NCBI GenBank assembly: GCA_040400005.1 | Contig: JBBARC010000004.1 | Coordinates: forward strand, 1 to 64,000 | Direction of reading: 5' to 3' | Origin: JBBARC01 sp040400005 | GTDB lineage: Bacteria > Pseudomonadota > Alphaproteobacteria > Acetobacterales > Acetobacteraceae | Length of the DNA stretch: 64,000 nt | Shown here: piece by piece, positions 60,662 through 64,000 of the stretch | Position numbering within the stretch: the first letter of the stretch is position 1 | How the letters are laid out: every line of letters starts with the position of its first letter | Notes under the pieces: model-generated | The model's database searches: none | The model's input: the letters and a program-made list of their open reading frames with translations, nothing else | What the model was told of the DNA's origin: nothing | Position numbers and translations under genes: made by a program

Positions 60662-60930
60662 GTTAAGGACGGCCTTCGCAGGGCAATCGGGTGAATGCAA
60701 AAAAAGTAAGAATTTTCTTTTTTCTGAAGAAAAAAAGAAACAAAAAAGACTTTTTTGACGCTGGTTCGGCAAACGCGGTGGCAGAGGTGTCCCAGGCCCA
60801 GCATTACAAAAGTCTTTTTGCTTCTTTTTCTTCAGAAAAAGAAGAGTCTTACTTTCACCCGATTGCCCTGACGGCCTTCGCCGTTAATTAAGGACGGCCT
60901 TCGCCGTTAATTAAGAACGGCCTTCGCCGT
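60662..60930. repeat. Large composite palindrome with dispersed hairpin repeats and 23-bp array
   Basis: Two facing copies of the dispersed hairpin repeat (about 60695-60760 and 60805-60846) are bracketed by AGGGCAATCGGGTGAA on the left and its complement (about 60854-60869) on the right. Outside this, a GACGGCCTTCGCCGTTAATT-type 23-bp unit occurs 2.7 times (60870, 60893, 60916) and once partially at the left end. It fills most of the 357-bp gap between gloB and the methyltransferase; promoters must lie within it or very near the starts. Confidence 0.8.
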
Positions 60931-60977
60931 GCACCATGTTGGGCGCCGGGCGAAACATGGTTTAGCGTAGCGCGGAT

Positions 60978-61661
60978 ATGATCAGCGAGTCAGCCACCGC
61001 CGCTTTTTACAAAACCCCGCGCGGGTTGATCGCGGCGCGTGTGCTGCGCGAACAGATTTTGGCGCTGTGGCCCGATCTTAGCGGTTGCGCCGTGCTGGGG
61101 TTGGGCTGGACCGCGCCCTATCTGCGCCTGTGGCGCAACAAGGCCGAACGCGTGATTGAAGCCGTGCCGCACGAGACAGCCAGCGAAACCGGCTGTATTG
61201 TCGCCGAAGACCGCCTGCCGTTTCCCGATCTGATGTTTGATCGCATTTTGCTGGTGCACGCGGTGGAACAAGCCGACGTGGCGCCGCGCCTGCTGCGCGA
61301 GGTGTGGCGGGTGCTGCGCGATGATGGCCGTTTGCTGGTGCTTACCCCCAACCGGCTGGGCCTGTGGGCGCATGCCGAATCCACGCCTTTCGGCCATGGC
61401 CAGCCGTTTTCGCCGGGGCAGATCGACCGGCTGCTGACCCGCGCGGCCTTTCGCACCCGGCGCCAGGCGGCCGCCCTATATACGCCGCCGATGCCGGCCC
61501 GGCTGGTGCTGCGCAGCTATCGCGCGTGGGAGGCAGCCGGCGCGCGCCTGGTGCCGCAACTGGCCGGCGTTACCCTGACGGAGGCCGAAAAAGATGCGTT
61601 TGCCGCCGTGCCGTTGCGGGCAGGGCAACGCCGCCGCGTTATTTTGCCAGAACCCGCTTGA
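60978..61661 (+). CDS. SAM-dependent methyltransferase (class I)
   Basis: 227 residues. Motif I is AVLGLGWTAPYLRLW, a weak GxG version; DRLPFPDLMFDRILLVHAVEQ (motif II-like) and WRVLRDDGRLLVLTPN follow. This belongs to the Methyltransf_11-like proteins habitually next to gloB in alphaproteobacteria. The substrate is unknown. The stop overlaps the likely TTG start of the EnvC-like gene. Confidence 0.85.
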   Translation: MISESATAAFYKTPRGLIAARVLREQILALWPDLSGCAVLGLGWTAPYLRLWRNKAERVIEAVPHETASETGCIVAEDRLPFPDLMFDRILLVHAVEQADVAPRLLREVWRVLRDDGRLLVLTPNRLGLWAHAESTPFGHGQPFSPGQIDRLLTRAAFRTRRQAAALYTPPMPARLVLRSYRAWEAAGARLVPQLAGVTLTEAEKDAFAAVPLRAGQRRRVILPEPA

Positions 61662-63052
61662 CCCGTTTGTGGTGCAGAGTGTGGTGCGCGCCGGGGGCGC
61701 TGATCCTGTTGCTGTGCGCCAGTGGCGTGCCTGCCGATGGCAAGACCAAAGCCAAGCCAGCCCACCCGGCGCACCATACCCAGGCAGCAAACCAGGCGGC
61801 AAACCAGGCAGCAAACCAGGCGGCAAACCCGGCGCCACCAAAGGGGGGCGCCGCCAATGTGGCGGCAAGCGGGGCACATCATGCCGCCGCCCGGCAATTG
61901 CAGGCCGCCGAGGTTTTGCGCGCAACCCAGCTAAAAGCGGCAACCGATGCCGCCGCCCGCGCCAAAACTGCCGCCGACCAGGCGCAAAAACTGGCGGCGG
62001 CCCGCGTGCAAGCCGCCGCCCGCCTGCAGGGCTTAGACAATGATGTGCTCAATGCCGCCGACGATGTGGCGGCAGCCACCGCCCGCCGGGATGCCGCTAG
62101 TGCCGCCCTTGCCGCCCGCGCTGCCGATCTGCAAGCGCTGATCCCGGTCATGTTGCGGCTTTCGCGCTTTCCCGCCGAAACCGTGCTGGCAGCCCCGGTG
62201 CCGCCAGATCGCGCGCTGCTGGGCTTATTAACCGCGCGGGGACTTGCCGCCGAAATCGCCCGCCAGGCGGTAGGTTTGCAGGCCGCGCGGGCAGATGCGG
62301 TGGCCGATGCGGCAGCGGTGAGCCACTACGAAGCAGCCCTAAGCCATGCCCGCGCCCGCCAGCAAACCGCTGCCACAGCACTGGATCAGCACCTAAGCGA
62401 TGCGCGCGCCGAGCAAGCCGGCGCCGAGGCGGCAGTGCAGGTGGCACGCGATGCGGCAGCAGCGGCCGCCGCGCAAACGGCCACGCTCAAACGCGCCATT
62501 GCGGCGATGGAAGCGGCCGACGCCCAAGCGACCGCCCAGGCCGAACGCGATGCGGTTTTAGCCGCCAAGCGCAAACAAATCGAAACTGCCAGTGCTGCGC
62601 GCGCCCGCGCAACCGCGCTTTCCCGCCCCGCCGGGCCTGGCCTTACGCGCGCGCCGGCGGCGGGCAAAGCCGGCGGCGGCATCGCGCCGGTTGCCGGCCA
62701 TATTAGTCTTGCTTTCGGCGCCGCCGGTGATGATGGGCCAACAACCGGCATCACCTACGCAACCGTCCCAGGCGCGGTGGTGCTCAGCCCGTGTGCCGGG
62801 CGGGTGGGGTTTGCCGCACCCTTTCGCAGTTATGGCCGACTAGTTATTGTCGAATGCGGCCGCGGTGACGATTTTGTGCTGGCAGGTCTCGACCGCCTCG
62901 ATGTCGGCGCCGGCCACGCGCTGGCCTTGGGCGATCCGGTTGGCCGCATGGCGCAAACGAACCCCGCCGGGCACGGCAAACCGCCCGCTTTATATGTTGA
63001 ATTGCGGCGCAATGGGGCAACCGTCGACCCCCGCCCGTTTTTGGCCCGTTAG
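61658..63052 (+). CDS. EnvC-like murein hydrolase activator with degenerate LytM domain
   Basis: About 464 residues. Start is TTG 61658 (TTGA overlap with the methyltransferase stop) or GTG 61679; both give a signal peptide (APGALILLLCASGVPADG). A long coiled coil rich in Ala/Gln (about 75-330) precedes a C-terminal M23/LytM domain. The metal-binding HxH of active enzymes is absent (DDFVLAGLDRL, LYVELRRNG), so it is an activator of amidases such as AmiA/B at division, not a peptidase. Four 12-bp repeats near the N terminus encode NQAA. It is followed by ctpA, a standard arrangement. Confidence 0.85.
   Translation: MTRLWCRVWCAPGALILLLCASGVPADGKTKAKPAHPAHHTQAANQAANQAANQAANPAPPKGGAANVAASGAHHAAARQLQAAEVLRATQLKAATDAAARAKTAADQAQKLAAARVQAAARLQGLDNDVLNAADDVAAATARRDAASAALAARAADLQALIPVMLRLSRFPAETVLAAPVPPDRALLGLLTARGLAAEIARQAVGLQAARADAVADAAAVSHYEAALSHARARQQTAATALDQHLSDARAEQAGAEAAVQVARDAAAAAAAQTATLKRAIAAMEAADAQATAQAERDAVLAAKRKQIETASAARARATALSRPAGPGLTRAPAAGKAGGGIAPVAGHISLAFGAAGDDGPTTGITYATVPGAVVLSPCAGRVGFAAPFRSYGRLVIVECGRGDDFVLAGLDRLDVGAGHALALGDPVGRMAQTNPAGHGKPPALYVELRRNGATVDPRPFLAR
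61781..61828 (+). repeat. In-frame 12-bp tandem array, four copies
   Basis: CAGGCAGCAAAC alternating with CAGGCGGCAAAC, encoding QAAN repeats at the start of the mature EnvC-like protein. The alternation suggests duplication of a 24-bp pair. Confidence 0.9.
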
Positions 63053-63194
63053 GGGGGCGGCCGGGGGCTTATTGGCGTGCCGCAAAGAATGGCCTCGCTT
63101 TAATGAATTAGTGCTCTCCCCGGCGCACCCTTTGGCGGCTACATAGATCGGCAGGGGCCACTAACGGCGCCACAACCGCAGAAAGAGACCGGGA

Positions 63195-64000
63195 ATGAAG
63201 CTTCGTACTGTGCTGATGTTGGGTGGCGCGTTTGTAACCGGCGTGTTTGCCGCCCCGGCCTGGCACCTGGTGGGCCCTAGGCTTGGTTCGGGCGTCGCCC
63301 AAGCGCACGCCGAAGCCAGCGCCCCGCCCGAGGATACCTACCATCTGCTGACCCTGTTCGGCGACGTGTTCGAAAAAGTCCGCGCCAATTACGTGGAACC
63401 GGTCAAAGACCGCGCGCTGGTCAATAACGCGCTGAACGGTATGCTGTCCGGCCTCGATCCGCATAGTTCATACATGGACAAAAAGCAGTTCACCGATTTC
63501 CAGGTGCAGACCAACGGCACCTTTGGCGGCTTGGGGTTGGAAGTGACCCAGGAAAGTGGCGTGGTTAAAGTGATCAGCCCGATCGACGACACCCCGGCCG
63601 CCCGGGCTGGCATGAAGGCCGGCGATTTGATCTTGTCGATCGATGGCAAATCGGTTGAAGGCCTCACCCTCAACGAAGCGGTTGATCGCATGCGCGGCGC
63701 CCCGGGCAGCAGCATTGGCCTATCGGTGAAGCGCAACGGTATCGATAAACCACTCGATGTGCACATGACCCGCGAAGTGATCCACATTCGCGTCGTGCGC
63801 TCCGCCCTGTACAACGATGTTGGTTACATCCGCCTGAGCAGCTTTAACGAAGAATCGGATACCAAGCTGCGTGAAGCGATCGAAAAACTGAAAAAAGATG
63901 CCGGATCCAAGCTGCACGGTATCGTGTTTGATCTGCGCAATAACCCCGGCGGCTTGCTTGATCAGGCCGTGGATGTATCAGAAGAATTTATCAGCGCGGG
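63195..64000 (+). CDS. ctpA: C-terminal processing peptidase CtpA (S41), partial
   Basis: 268 residues are visible; the gene runs off the right edge. A signal/anchor (MLGGAFVTGVFAAPAW) is followed by LTLFGDVFEKVRANYVEPVKD and a PDZ domain (GLGLEVTQESGVVKVISPIDDTPAARAGMKAGD). The core begins at VGYIRLSSFNEE and GIVFDLRNNPGGLLDQAV. The catalytic Ser/Lys lie beyond the window. It trims C termini of periplasmic proteins and cell-wall hydrolases, fitting its EnvC-like neighbour. Confidence 0.93.
   Translation, partial: MKLRTVLMLGGAFVTGVFAAPAWHLVGPRLGSGVAQAHAEASAPPEDTYHLLTLFGDVFEKVRANYVEPVKDRALVNNALNGMLSGLDPHSSYMDKKQFTDFQVQTNGTFGGLGLEVTQESGVVKVISPIDDTPAARAGMKAGDLILSIDGKSVEGLTLNEAVDRMRGAPGSSIGLSVKRNGIDKPLDVHMTREVIHIRVVRSALYNDVGYIRLSSFNEESDTKLREAIEKLKKDAGSKLHGIVFDLRNNPGGLLDQAVDVSEEFISA

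Overview
The window is GC-rich chromosomal DNA from an alphaproteobacterium. A Rhodospirillales/Acetobacteraceae-type organism, possibly an acid-tolerant heterotroph, fits best. The evidence is the gene order yfgM-like/bamB/der and serB<>miaA-ilvB-ilvN-ilvC-leuA, an alphaproteobacterial SdhAF4 next to a System I cytochrome c maturation cluster, an acid-shock-like (Asr-type) small secreted protein, and intergenic hairpin repeats of a style I associate with acetic-acid-type bacteria. This placement is an inference; no rRNA or other marker gene is present.

Layout. 1-3 kb: a DHA2 efflux pump and an acyltransferase. 3.1-10.4 kb: an accessory island with a divergent LysR regulator, dabB-dabA (energy-coupled inorganic-carbon uptake), cysD without cysN, a cysteine-rich DUF6671-like protein and a small ORF, ending in a structured repeat. 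10.7-25 kb: a housekeeping block with tRNA-Arg(CCG), an alpha/beta hydrolase, the BamB module, Der, a DegP-type protease, SerB, MiaA, branched-chain amino acid synthesis and LeuA. 25.3-32.9 kb: a lineage-specific envelope region with three paralogous zinc-ribbon/transmembrane proteins (one decayed) carrying TonB or PBP-OmpA payloads, a divergent PqqB, a TonB-dependent receptor and a lipoprotein. 33-42.8 kb: MFS transporter, FMN 2-hydroxyacid dehydrogenase, FtsK, and two exported serine peptidases (S9, S10). 43.1-49.6 kb: a partial type II secretion set (L, M, C-like, D) and a TPR-glycosyltransferase. 49.6-55 kb: sdhAF4 and ccmIHGFEDC on the minus strand. 55-58.1 kb: a translationally coupled run YciI-EVE-Rieske-acetyl-CoA synthetase. 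58.2-64 kb: a second pair of zinc-ribbon/TM paralogs, gloB, a methyltransferase, an EnvC-like activator and the start of a CtpA protease.

The least explained material is (i) the dab-cysD-DUF6671 island with a perfect 15-bp palindrome over the lysR start, (ii) a roughly 150-bp repeat placed just 3' of two unrelated genes, whose long hairpin keeps pairing through compensatory changes, (iii) the zinc-ribbon/TM family with interchangeable periplasmic domains, and (iv) an orphan PqqB without its metal-site histidine next to a receptor whose signal peptide is out of frame across a T7 run. Many proteins and intergenic regions also carry recent 12-, 23- or 24-bp tandem arrays.
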